Positions 46,441-57,468 of a stretch of 64,000 nt of DNA are shown one piece after another; position 1 is the stretch's first letter; each line of letters begins with the position of its first letter. Under the pieces are notes generated by a model. It made no database searches. It saw only the letters and a list, made by a program, of their open reading frames with translations, and was not told the origin of the DNA. The stretch spans positions 3,968,001 through 4,032,000 of the forward strand of contig JAGMUV010000004.1 of the NCBI GenBank assembly GCA_020744425.1. The letters are read 5' to 3'. The position numbers and the translations under genes were made by a program. Origin of the DNA: Dactylonectria macrodidyma. Its lineage: Eukaryota; Ascomycota; Sordariomycetes; Hypocreales; Nectriaceae.

Positions 46441-48124
46441 GCCAATGGCTAATTAGCTCAACACAACATGCTGCTAGTACGGCCTCATTGTGTAACTCTA
46501 GTCAGCCCACATATGTAGTTGCACAACTGCTGCAGTACTATTGGAGTAAAGTTGCTACTCTCCAGATGCTCCACATGCCGCATTCCAAGACCCGGTGGTT
46601 AGACCCAACGGAAAGCCTCGTCAAAGTATCGAAGTTCGCTGCTTAGTTTTCACGAACCCGAAGACCCTTGATACAAGTTCCTGAAGGGACCTCACCTGAG
46701 ACCAGGGGCGGCTAGGCTTGGGATTGATGAGGCTGATGATGGCAGCACTATGCAGTTACATAGTATTCCACATTCAATGTCCAATGAGAAGATTTCCCTC
46801 TAGCATTAAAGAAACCGCATAGTAACAGATATTAACCAACTCTGGGAGAAAAGGGAACACGAGTTGGTAATAAACCCCCAGTCGCGAGGTTGTTTCGAAT
46901 ATCTAAAGGGAATCTACGGTAAGCTTGATTGCATAGATGAAGTCCTAGGCGAAGACCTGCAGGGCGACCCAGAACCAAATCTCCCAGTTTCTCATACACG
47001 CCGTGGCTTTCTCCGATAGTTTAGTTTAAATGATGAGGGATCAATGCTTGGCTCGGCCATCTTGATCCGAACGCGCCCATTGCAAGTGGCGAACAAACCG
47101 ACTGGCGCTGAAGCTGGCGCTGGCCGACGGCGAAGTCGGACCTGGCAATCAATCTTTGGTCCCACCGCCGGCATCTTGCGGGTGGGCGGCTTTTGCGGTA
47201 AGATTTCCCTTTTGGGCGCAGCGTCTGACGCACGTGCAATGTTCCAGAAGGGTAAGTTTGAAATGAGCCGCGACAAAAGGGGAAATGCTGCCCCCTGGCT
47301 GATAGACACCTGATGCTTGGAGATACCGCATGTGATGATGTGAATGGATGAGTTAGAGGTGACTGGTGATGGTTATCGAATGGTTGTTTTTTGTGGTGTG
47401 ATAGATTGCATGAATTGGGGTTGGACTGTAATGGTGCTCTTCTGGTCCATTGGCAGTAGATAGTGCAGCTCCGGCAGTTCCGTAACTCGATGGACGAAGA
47501 CGACTCTGCTCACAGGGCGAGATGGACCCTGACATGCAAGTTCCTCCTCGAAGCTACCAAACAAGCATCCGAATATTGGTATCTTCACATCCTCCCATCA
47601 TTCGCTGCGTATCGCCCCCCGACGCTAAACGTTCCAGAGCCCCGGATCTGGTGCACACGAGTCGCGTCGTTCCGCATGACAGGGCGCCGGCGCCGCAAAA
47701 ACTCTCCCTCCTCCCTCCTACGCCTCTTCTCTTCCCCGCGAGTCGCTCTTGTTTCGGAAATCTCAACATTACGTATTCGCTGGACGAAGCTTTTGAACCC
47801 CAGATCCTCTCCCCCCAAGTATTCCCTTCTTCCCCAAGGATTCAAGTAATAAAAATCCACTACCTGTGTGCGGGGTAATTTCCATTACTCAAGGATGACT
47901 GGGGTTGGCTGAGATAGCCAAGCTTGCTACCCCAGGTCTCTGGCCTCTTTCGCCTCTTTCTCTCCAAAGGCCGAATCGGGAAGATTTACCGCTTATCGGA
48001 TTTCGTGGTTTGGTCGCAGCGCAGCTCGACGCGACCTGTTCGCCAAGAAACGTTGATAAACCTCTTGACCTCCCCCCGACCAGCTTGGTTTCTTTCAATC
48101 CCACAACTCCAATTGCTGTCATTG
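46441..48124. other. Intergenic, upstream of the permease
   Basis: 1.7 kb. Several overlapping ORFs of 60-128 codons on both strands (47044-47313, 47463-47878) lack family features. The final 200 bp, pyrimidine-rich, is probably the permease leader. Confidence 0.5.
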
Positions 48125-49728
48125 ATGACTATGGAGGACCGAACCATGTCCAAGACGAACCCCGTCGCCAAGGAGGCCGAACAGGATGATGTCGGCCATC
48201 CGCCGGCGCTCAAGACAACCTCCAACCAAGAAGTCCACCTCAACGCCTCGGGCCACGTGCAAGAACTGCAACAGAACTTCAACCTGCTCGCTCTAGCTGG
48301 CGTCGGACTCGTCGTGGGCAACGTGTGGCCTGCGATTGGCGGTTCGATCCTGGTCGCCATCTTCAACGGCGGACCTCCCGGCGTGCTGTACGAGTTCATC
48401 GTCGTGTCCGTCTTCTACTGGACTGTCGCCGCCAGCATCGCCGAGCTGGCCAGCGCCATCCCGTCATCGGCCGGCGTCTACCACTGGGCCTCCGTGACAC
48501 CCGGCCGGCGATGGGGCCGCGTCATCGGCTTCTTCGCCGGCTGGTGGAACTACCTAGCCTGGGTCCTCGGCGCCGCCAGCATGTCGTCCATCCTCGCCAA
48601 CACGCTCGTCCAGATGTACGCCCTCAACCACGACGGCTTCCAGGCCGAGCAGTGGCACGTCTTCATCGCCTACATCCTGACCACCTGGATCGCCTGCGCC
48701 GTCGTCTGCCTCTTCAACAGCGCCATGCCCATGCTCAACAAATTTGGCGTCTTTGCCGTCCTCGGCGGCTTCATCATCACCATCCTCGTAGTCACCATCA
48801 TGCCTGGTCGGGGCGGTCGACCCGCGCATGCCAGCTCGGCCTTTGTATGGAAGGACTGGCAGGCTGATATTGGCTACCCCAGCGGCTTCGTTTTTGTTGC
48901 TGGTATGCTCAACGGTGCCTTCAGCGTTGGTCCTGTTGACGCAACCACGCATCTGGCTGAGGAAATTCCTAACCCTCAGAGAAACGTCCCCATCGCTCTG
49001 CTCTTACAGGTCGTTACTGGCTTCGTTACCGGGCTTGTCTACCTAATTTCCATCATGTATGCCATCAACGACTACGACGCGCTCTTCGAATCCTCCTACC
49101 CCATCGCCGAGATTTACCGCCAAGCCACAGGCTCAGCAGCGGGAGCAACCGGCTTGCTCTTTTTGGTGCTCATGTGCATCGCTTTGACCGTTGTCGGTCT
49201 ATACATCACTTGCGGTCGAACACTGTGGGCGCTTGCTCGTGATGGCGCCACTCCCTTCCCCCATGTTCTGGGACAGGTTCACGAAAATCTCGACATGCCC
49301 TTGTGGGCTACCCTCGCGACTGTCGCTCTCGTCACTGTTCTGGGAGCCGTCAATGTTGGAAGCACAACCGCGTTCAACGCATTCGTCGGAAGCTTCATCC
49401 TTCTGTCCAGCAGCTCGTTCCTCGCAGCCATCCTGCCCAACCTGCTGACCGGAAGAAAAACATCACTTATGGACCCTTCCAAATGAACGGCTGGGTGGGT
49501 TACGTCATCAATGGAATCGCATGTTCATACATGCTCATCTGGAGCGTGATCTACTGCTTCCCGTATGCTTTGCCCACGGACGCCGCGAGCATGAACTACA
49601 CATGTCTCATTTGGGGCGGGTTTACCATCTTTGTTGCATTGTGGTGGCTAGGAAGTGCTAGGAAAGGCTACCAAGGCCCGACTACAACAGGAGGAATGGT
49701 GGTGGGAATGGATATTAATCATGCTTGA
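48125..49728 (+). CDS. APC-superfamily amino acid/choline permease (frameshift near 3' end)
   Basis: Start at MTMEDRTMSKT (48125); codons upstream lack ATG and look like leader. Signature segments are FNLLALAGVGLVVGNVWPAI, VFYWTVAASIAELASAIPSS, AGVYHWASVTPGRRWGRV, NGAFSVGPVDATTHLAEEIP and TCGRTLWALARDGATPF. This is the fungal GABA/choline-type (HNM1-like) branch with about 12 membrane helices. The frame ends at 49486, but the last two helices (MNGWVGYVINGIACSYMLIW and YTCLIWGGFTIFVALWW) continue in another frame to 49728. The shift falls in a five-A run (49456-49460), where one extra base would restore the family sequence. Either an assembly error or a recent mutation. Substrate not decidable. 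Confidence 0.88.
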
Positions 49729-52700
49729 GTTTTTGAGGGTCGTCATAACTGAGTTCACTGAAAGCGAATCTGAGGAATTGGAGATGGATGTGGAGACCTG
49801 AAATATGTGGAGATTTGGAGTAATTATAGCGGAAGAGTATCAAGCCATGCATCAAGGTTCAACGCATCCTCCCGACAAGCTTCGAGGCCAGCTGGATGGT
49901 GGCAGATGTAGGATAGGAACAAGGACGATCGAAGTGTATATAGCAATTTGGAAATCAACGTTTTGGATCAAAATCGGCAAAAATTATCTCACCCTGCTAT
50001 TGACCCTACAGCCCCGCTCGTCTCCCAGGGTCCGCGGTGTCGATGTGTTGTTCAGCGGAAGCGCGAACAAATTCATATCTGATGGTGGACCTAAGCCGAT
50101 CATTACTGAGCTCGGTCGCAAAGGAATCATTCCTGATGGTATGAGCCCCCCGCACCCGATCTCGTCCCATCTTTCAGACATCTTCTCACGAAAGCAGGGA
50201 TTGCAATGTCGTCGAGCGTTGAAAACAAGGCCCTTGTGAAAATTCGCTCTCAATTTGTAGGGCATGGTGATACGTCATCGGGCGTGGTGATTGTGGGGAC
50301 ACCATGGACATGGGAGACGAGCTTTTTCCAGGGTCTGGGGATGTTCATGGGGTAAGTTAAGGTGAGCGAGGAAGACTCGGTGACATCTGAATACTAGCGC
50401 AGGTACGGCTAATAAGGGTAGGGTTGATGCTGATATCTAGCCTACGGACATCTAACTACTCAAGTCTCCAGGTTGTCATGGGTTCGTACTGGGGGAGAAC
50501 CTGATGCTCTTCGGAGCACGGTTGACATTCGGCCGATGCAATTCACCAAGTCCGTATCTAGGATACTCCTTGCTCGAATGCGAATAAAGGCAAAGGAAAG
50601 TTAGCAACAAAAGAAATACCTATAGTAGGTCCAATATGTCGCACTGAATAAGGATCTAGTGGGGTTCGCGCTTGCGGTGGTGGTGGTGGTCAAACTTTTG
50701 ATGTGCGAACTAAACACCAGACCAAGATACCTGGATGCCTACCTCGTGAAAAAACCGCACCAGACATTGACTAGAATCCATGGTCATTGAAACGGAGTCT
50801 CAACGGCCTGCGCGCGACATTCTCCATCAGACACTACCTATTATTTACAAGTCGTGCGTTTTCTCTTTCCCCGTGCCAACCTAGTGATCAGCTAGCAGGC
50901 TGGCTGCTTGTTTACCCTAAACGGGCCGCGCCGTCATGTCTCACAAGAGTTGAGACAGTCATAGTCACGTCCAATGCTATAAAAAAATCATAAGGCGGCC
51001 ACGTAGACTAACGAAGAAGAATGACACAGAATTCAACCTACGCAGGCGGGAGGCTTGTTGAGATTATTTGTTGACGAGTGCACGTTTTCTGGGGTGGCTT
51101 ACTTGCCTCGCCATGTAAGTAAGACGGCCAGCAAACAGATACGAGGCCTCGTTAGCAGAAGAGTCATTCAACCAAGGCCGCCTTACGCGGCCATTTTTGG
51201 TATACTTTTTGCTTCTCGCGGAGTATAGAGGCCCTCTATCTCGCCGGAAAGATTTCCAGGCGGCAAAAACTGGGCTTCGGAGCCCTGGGATTTTATTTAA
51301 CACTTTCTGAGTAACCGTGACTCTTGGTCGATCCCTCCGACGTGGAGCGTCGTGAGCGAATGGCGGGTGCCCACATGGGGTTTTATTGGGGCGTCCAAGA
51401 TTGGCGCCCGTCCTTGCAGCCCAACGCACGCACATCTCACGCGCCTGACCTGGCCTCAATCCCTCAAAAATACAGTGGAAAAAATTGAGCAAAATAGGGC
51501 ACGGGCGGCTTTGCCTCAAGGGGCAGTGAGCAGCCATGAGCCCTGACTGGCCGCCCTGGGTGCAAAGGACTGGCCGTGGCTTGTTCGCCGGGTGGGTGAA
51601 TAAAAATGGCTCGGCTGAGGGGACAGGATAGACAGGACAGGATAGGATAGGACAAGGACCACGTCGGCGAGTAGTACATGCACTGGGTCGCGGGGCCGCT
51701 TGCAAGCGAGGAATCACGGCTGAGTAATTTTGTCATTATTTGCTGTCGTCCAGACGATTTGGCAGGGCGAGCATAGGCTTGATGATGAATGGGGCTGTTG
51801 CACTTGAGAAACACGACTGGCGTCTCCACTTACAAGACGGGCCTCAGAGCGGGACAGGCGCGTGGATGGCTTTGGATGGGACCGGCTGGCTGTGATGTGA
51901 TTGTGATATTGGCTGACGGGGTGTAACCTGTGACGTATCGTCAGTAGCCGAGAACTGGGAGAGGGGTCGTACTGCACTGCAAGAGGCCAAGCTCGTGTGG
52001 TGTTGCTCCTCCGTTTTCCTGCTGTCCTCCATTCGCAATCCCGAGATGCATCACCCCGGGACGCCGCTTGGCCGCCCAATCGCCGCGGCCGGGGCTGCCG
52101 GGATGCCGTAGGCAATGGACCTCAACATGTTTAGTGTCTCCTCCCCGGGAAGACTCCATCCTGCTGGTCTCCCCCGGGAATGCAAGGGATGCTTGCCGCA
52201 CAACCCGCCTTCTCTGGTCGCCTGTGACATGCCTTGGCCTCCCACGCAACAACCAGCCTCCCTACGTAACGACAGCTGCTGCCCCCGTTAAAAAAAAAGC
52301 ATTGGCTTGGCTTTGCTCTATCAAAGCTCCCCGCCGGGCCGCCCGACGTTGCCTAATATGGTTGGGTTGGTGGACCTCGAACCACGTCTTACATTGGGCT
52401 CCGAGGAGGGATCCTGGCTGACTTACAATATCAGCCTCTGCCTGTGCGTCCCCCGATCGCCACCGGAAAGAGAGGCATATCCATCAAAACTGCTTGTGTC
52501 CCCTCTCCTCCAGCGTAGCGGATTTTCCTTTCCTCTCTTTCATGTACCATACCTACCTATGCAGTATTTGCGACAATATACTTGAGAATTAATTCACACG
52601 CATTCTATTTGACGCGCCCCGATACACACGAGCATATCAGAAAGTACACGAGAATATCCCCAGTCGTCACCTATCACACCATCAACAACGAGACCCGCCA

Positions 52701-52802
52701 CCGGCCCGCACCTGAGAACCCTTGAAGATACACAAACTCCTCATACCGATTCACCTTCTCCTAACACCGAATACTCCAAGCACAAGGGACACACTCAACA
52801 CC
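49729..52802. other. Intergenic, 3.1 kb, no gene seen
   Basis: Largest ORF is 51064-51717 (minus, 217 codons), Arg/Pro-rich with no domain pattern; probably chance in GC-rich sequence. A short GGACAGGATA-type tandem repeat lies near 51618-51656. The last few hundred bases are probably promoter and leader of the coiled-coil gene. Confidence 0.5.
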
Positions 52803-55800
52803 ATGCCGTCTCTCACCATCCGGGGCTATCCGCCCAAGAATGGAAACTCCTCCTCCGAGGGAGCTTCCAGGTCAAACAACACCACCACCACCACCACCAC
52901 AAACAGCAGCAGCAACAACAACTCCGCACCATACAGATCAAGCAACAACAATGCCCCCTCACGGCCAAACAACAACAACGCCATGGTCCCTTCACGGCAA
53001 AACACCGTCAGCTTCGCACGACCCAGAGCCAAGTCACAGTCCCGTCCCCAACCAGACGACGATGGTCTATCCACAGTCTCAGAGGTGTCTACTTCCTCTA
53101 TGACCTCCATGTCCACCGTCACAGACTCTGAATTCTCCCAATCCGACGCATCGTCCACCTTCTCAGCCCCGCCTCGCCAAGCAACAAGACGGCCTACACA
53201 GCAACAGCAACAATCTGCAAACCCCCTCCGATTCAAGCCTCCTACTCTTCGCTTCCGATCCAGGGATGATCCACCCCGAGCTAGGTCTCCTGAACCAATG
53301 GCACCTCGGGGACCATATGGCACAGATGACACCCTCTTTGATTCAGAGCCAGACTTCAGATGGAGCTCATCCAGCCTCTCAGTAACCACGGATGCCACTA
53401 GCGTTGTCTCCGATGACTATGATTGCGAGAGTAAGGCTGTTGAGACGAGGCTTGTTCGGTCACAGTCTATCACCCGGCGGCAGAGCGGGAACCAAACTCC
53501 CCCGGCTCGTCAGTCAGACAAGGACACAAAGGAATCAAAGGATTCCAAGACTCGGTCTCAAAGCCGGGGGCGTACCTTTCACATTCACATCGAGCCTACG
53601 GCACCAGCTCAGCAGCCGCAGCAACAACAGCAACAGCAGCAGCAGCAACAACAACAACTACCTGCCTTGGTTACCCAGCCTCAACAGCAGATGCTTTCTC
53701 ATCAAGGGCAGCATATGATCGCACCCCCTCCCCAGCAGGTCATGGCCCCCCCACAACAGCAGATTATGGCACCGCAGCAGCAGATGATGGCTCCCCAACA
53801 GCAGCAAATGATGGCCCCTCAACAGCAGCCGATGATGAGCCAACCTGGCACCATGGTCCCCCATCATAGCTCTATGATCGCTCAACAGGCTCCCATGGTC
53901 ACACAGCAGGCTCCCATGATGCAACACGCTCCGATGGTTCAGCATAACCCGATGGTTCAGCAACCCCCAGTGATTCAGCATGCCCCGGTGGTGCAGCAGG
54001 CTCCGATGGTTCAGCACGTCCCAATTGTTCAACATGCCCCGGCCGTCACACAACGTGCTGAACCCACCAGCAGACAACGGGCACGCTCTAGGCATGATGT
54101 TGAAGCCACCATGGAAGTCAAAATCGAGGACTTGAAGAAAGAAGTCCAAGTTCTCCGAGACCAAAGGTTTAACATCACCAAGGAGCTTGACGAAGCGCGA
54201 CATCAGCTTTCCTGCATGCAGACTGACAAAGACGAGCTCAGAGAGGAGCGCAACAAGGCCAGAGAAACCAGGGACAAGCTCGACAAGGACCTTGAGGCTC
54301 AGACCCGCGTCCTAGAAAAGACCAAGACCAAGTTTGACGAGCACAAACGGATGTTTGACAAGTTCGAAAAGGACTCCGATGTCTCCATCAGGAGCGCCCA
54401 GAAAGACCGGGAGCTGACACTCCAGAAAGCCAAGAAAGAGTATGACTTGTCATTTGAGCGCATGAGAAGGGACGGCGAGCTGTCACTTGAGAAGGTTAAG
54501 AAGGACCGTGACATCACGTTCGAACGCCTGAGGAGGGAGGGTGAGCTGTCGCTTGAAAAGATGAAGAAGGATCGCGACATGTCACTCGAGAAGGTTAGAA
54601 AGGACCGCGACCAAGCACTCGACAAGCTCAAGAAGGAGCGAGACCAAGCTGTCGACAGACTCAAGAAGGAACGCGACCAGACCGTCGACAAGCTGCAGAG
54701 GGAGCACAGCCAAAAGTTGGACCTGCTCACCCGTGAGCGCGATCAGCTCCTCGAGACGGAGCGCAGCTACGAGAGCAAGGTCAGGGAGCTAGAGGGCCAC
54801 GTCAAGCGCTACAGAGAGTTCAAGGACATTCTCGAGGCAAAATGCGACTCGCTCTCGAAAGATGCAGAGTCAAAGACCGAGACAACCTCCAGGTTCGAGG
54901 CTAAGTCTATCAACCTCGAGCGCGAGCTCGCCGATATCAAGGCCATTCGACAGTCTCAGGAGACGGGCTTTACCGCGCAGATCGCCGGGCTGGAGATTTC
55001 CAAGGAGGCGCTGCAGTTCCGCCTTGATGGCCTTGAGACCGACTTGGTGCAGAAGGCTACCCAGGTTGGCGAGCTGACTGCCGACCGCGACCGCCTTGAC
55101 GCCGACTTTAAGGCGAGCGTCAAGGATATCGAGTCACTGGGCAAGGACATTGAATTGCTAGGCAAGGAGAAGACTGCACTCGAAGAGGAGAAGAACACCT
55201 TCCAGAAGCGGTCCGAGCAGCTGGAGGAGGAAAAGAATGCTCTTCAGAAGAGGTTCGACGATCTAGAGGCCGAGAAGAAGGCCCTCCAAGAGCAGTTCGA
55301 CAGCGTCGATGGCGATAAGAAGAAGCTCGAGGAGCAGGCAATAGCGCTCCAAGCTACCATCGACGAGCTGAAGAAGGACAACGAGGAAAAGGCGGCGCAG
55401 ATTTCCAGCGCTGACGCTGTCAACGGTGACCTCACCACCCGCATTGAGGGCCTCGAGAAGGAGAAGGAAGAGGTCAACGAGCGGATAGACGACCTCGAGT
55501 CCAAGCGCAAGAAGCTGCGGAAGCGAGCTGAGCTGCTCAACAGCGAGAACAAGATGCTGCACGGCCAGATCCAGGAGTTGCTTCGGGACCAGGACGACGC
55601 CTCTTCGCGCGTGCTTCGGCTTTCTGTCGAGGCGCAGAAGCTCCGCGATGAGAACTCGTCGCTCAAGTCGCTGTCCGAGGCTGGTACCAGCGTGACTGGC
55701 AGCACCATGTCGTCGATGTCGAGTGCTGTTAGTGTCAGCACAGCGACGGATGATGGAACCGCCAGTGTAGCCTCGGACGCAACCGAGAAGCCCGACCCTG

Positions 55801-56672
55801 CAACCGTCGAGCCCGCGGAGGCGGAGGCGGAGGCGGAGGTGCCAGTGCCGGAGCCTCCGACCGAGCCGCCGCCTGCGCCTCCGGTCGAGGCCGAGGTGGC
55901 TCCGGCGGAACCGGAGGTAGCCCCCGCGGAACCGGAGATGCTCATCATCGTGGAGGAGGAAGTAGAGGCGGAGGATGCTCCCGCACCGGCACCCGAGCCG
56001 GAAGTGTCTCCGGAGGCGGCACTCCTGGCGCAGCTCCAGGAGCAGAACAAGGAGCTCGAAACTCGCAACGCCGAGCTTCAGGAGAAGGTGGCCAACGTTG
56101 AGTCTCTGACGACGGAGCGAGACGACATCGCAGGTAAGCTCGCTAGCGCAGAGGAAGAGGCTGCGAAGCTGGCCGAGAAGGAAGCCGCTGTCGAGTCTTT
56201 GACGGCAGAGCGTGATGATGTCGCCGGCAAGCTTGCAGCTGCGGAGCAAGAGTCGGCGAAGCTCCAGGAACAGGTCGCGGGTATTGAAGCTCTTACGGCA
56301 GAGCGAGACGACATCGCCCAGAAACTCGACGCCGCCTCTAAAGAAGCAGCTCTTGTCCCGCAACTCCGTGGTGAAAATGCCAGCCTTAACGTACAACTCG
56401 CCGAAGCCAAGAAACAACTCGACGAGGCTCAGAAGGCACAGCAGGCGTCCCTCGACGAGATGGCATCCCTGCAAGCCCAAGTTGCGGCTCTCGTGATGCA
56501 ACTCGGCGCCTCGTCGGCCAACACGGTGCCGCAGCGCAGAAACAGCGGGCGCAAGAAGGACGGCGGCAAGCGAAAGAATGAGATCGTCGTCGTCCGCGAC
56601 CCGGCCACCAAGGGCGGAGCCATGCAAGTCCTTCCCAAACCGCTGGCTCTGTTGGGCCTGTCGCTAACGTGA
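52803..56672 (+). CDS. Large coiled-coil protein with Q-rich N-terminus
   Basis: 1289 residues from ATG 52803 (context caacaccATG; the 27 in-frame codons upstream are probably leader). Residues 1-260 are Ser/Thr/Asn-rich. Residues 270-285 are polyglutamine, followed by a Met/Gln/Pro-rich section with hexapeptide repeats (APMVQH, NPMVQQ, APVVQQ). From about residue 435 to 965 the protein is a long coiled coil, including ten or eleven perfect 11-residue repeats (528-648). An acidic Pro/Glu/Ala linker (about 995-1065) precedes three 31-residue coiled-coil repeats (1099-1191). The basic C-terminus includes RRNSGRKKDGGKRKNEIVVV. No enzymatic domain is seen; a structural or tethering role is likely by composition only. 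Family not recognised. Confidence 0.85.
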   Translation: MPSLTIRGYPPKNGNSSSEGASRSNNTTTTTTTNSSSNNNSAPYRSSNNNAPSRPNNNNAMVPSRQNTVSFARPRAKSQSRPQPDDDGLSTVSEVSTSSMTSMSTVTDSEFSQSDASSTFSAPPRQATRRPTQQQQQSANPLRFKPPTLRFRSRDDPPRARSPEPMAPRGPYGTDDTLFDSEPDFRWSSSSLSVTTDATSVVSDDYDCESKAVETRLVRSQSITRRQSGNQTPPARQSDKDTKESKDSKTRSQSRGRTFHIHIEPTAPAQQPQQQQQQQQQQQQQLPALVTQPQQQMLSHQGQHMIAPPPQQVMAPPQQQIMAPQQQMMAPQQQQMMAPQQQPMMSQPGTMVPHHSSMIAQQAPMVTQQAPMMQHAPMVQHNPMVQQPPVIQHAPVVQQAPMVQHVPIVQHAPAVTQRAEPTSRQRARSRHDVEATMEVKIEDLKKEVQVLRDQRFNITKELDEARHQLSCMQTDKDELREERNKARETRDKLDKDLEAQTRVLEKTKTKFDEHKRMFDKFEKDSDVSIRSAQKDRELTLQKAKKEYDLSFERMRRDGELSLEKVKKDRDITFERLRREGELSLEKMKKDRDMSLEKVRKDRDQALDKLKKERDQAVDRLKKERDQTVDKLQREHSQKLDLLTRERDQLLETERSYESKVRELEGHVKRYREFKDILEAKCDSLSKDAESKTETTSRFEAKSINLERELADIKAIRQSQETGFTAQIAGLEISKEALQFRLDGLETDLVQKATQVGELTADRDRLDADFKASVKDIESLGKDIELLGKEKTALEEEKNTFQKRSEQLEEEKNALQKRFDDLEAEKKALQEQFDSVDGDKKKLEEQAIALQATIDELKKDNEEKAAQISSADAVNGDLTTRIEGLEKEKEEVNERIDDLESKRKKLRKRAELLNSENKMLHGQIQELLRDQDDASSRVLRLSVEAQKLRDENSSLKSLSEAGTSVTGSTMSSMSSAVSVSTATDDGTASVASDATEKPDPATVEPAEAEAEAEVPVPEPPTEPPPAPPVEAEVAPAEPEVAPAEPEMLIIVEEEVEAEDAPAPAPEPEVSPEAALLAQLQEQNKELETRNAELQEKVANVESLTTERDDIAGKLASAEEEAAKLAEKEAAVESLTAERDDVAGKLAAAEQESAKLQEQVAGIEALTAERDDIAQKLDAASKEAALVPQLRGENASLNVQLAEAKKQLDEAQKAQQASLDEMASLQAQVAALVMQLGASSANTVPQRRNSGRKKDGGKRKNEIVVVRDPATKGGAMQVLPKPLALLGLSLT
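53610..53660 (+). repeat. CAG/CAA polyglutamine tract
   Basis: About 16 mixed CAG/CAA codons inside the coiled-coil gene, encoding QQP followed by 14 Gln. Confidence 0.9.
54384..54746 (+). repeat. Eleven in-register 33-bp (11-residue) repeats
   Basis: Units such as SLEKVKKDRDI, SLEKMKKDRDM, SLEKVRKDRDQ, ALDKLKKERDQ and AVDRLKKERDQ follow each other without gaps. An 11-residue (hendecad) period gives a nearly straight coiled coil. Confidence 0.9.
56097..56375 (+). repeat. Three 93-bp (31-residue) tandem repeats
   Basis: Each unit starts with VESLTTERDDIAGKL or a close variant (VESLTAERDDVAGKL, IEALTAERDDIAQKL) and is exactly 31 codons; recent internal duplication. Confidence 0.88.
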
Positions 56673-57468
56673 TGAGCAGCCATATTGTGCGCAGACGCAA
56701 CCTCCACCTTACCCGCTCGGCGTCACAGTCTGAGGGCTCTGGCGCTGAGTCTTAAACGACTTTTATTCTGTAACGACTAATGACTTCATGTGCACTGTAC
56801 GATTTCTTTCTGTGCGAGTAGGGAGTTACGAGCGATGGGTTGAGATATGTATGGCGTGTACGAGATGTCTTTTTGGGTTGTGACACACAACCGTCCATTC
56901 ACTTACGAGACTTTTCCTTTGTTTATTTCACATTTCCTTAGCAGGCCTTTGTTTTGATAACATGTGTTTCATTTGTTATGACATTGCTTTAGAGAGGTTA
57001 GTTGGTTGGTGGTCGGTTTAGACACTAGACAAAGGACAACCTTGATGGAGGCATGGACATCTAGTATGAAGATTAGAAAACAGCGAAGAAAATGACAAAA
57101 ATTGGGATATAATTTAACCATGTGTGAACTTTTGAAATGACCAAGTAAGAAAGAATATGTTTTAATCTGGGTTGAAGCATGTCCATTGCTTGCCCGTGGA
57201 GCTATTTCGTTATCGTGAGGTGCACAAGCTTCAGAATTATTTACATCGGGAAGGGTGCTCACCAGAAACATCACGCGTTTAACAAAGAAACTTGGAAACG
57301 GCGCATGCAATGTGGATCTTACTGCTTTAATTGCGCACTTTAATCTAAACATAACCACAATACTTCTAAATCTAAATCTTGTGGGGGACTGGGTATGATT
57401 ATATAAAAACTTTTTCGGAACATGCCTTAATACCACTGAATAACTTAGAACCACTAAAGATATGAAGG
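56673..57468. other. Intergenic between convergent genes
   Basis: 3' flanks of the coiled-coil and Clr5-C2H2 genes. The 161-codon ORF at 56969-57454 (minus) is AT-rich and shows no family pattern. Confidence 0.55.

Noticed and set aside
51064..51717. 217-codon minus-strand ORF
   Set aside because: Arg/Pro-rich, overlapped by other frames of similar quality, and no recognisable motif.
55263..56627. 454-codon ORF antisense to the coiled-coil gene
   Set aside because: Leu/Arg-rich mirror of a strongly coding, Glu/Lys-rich forward frame; a shadow, as are 55244-56068 and 54299-54730.
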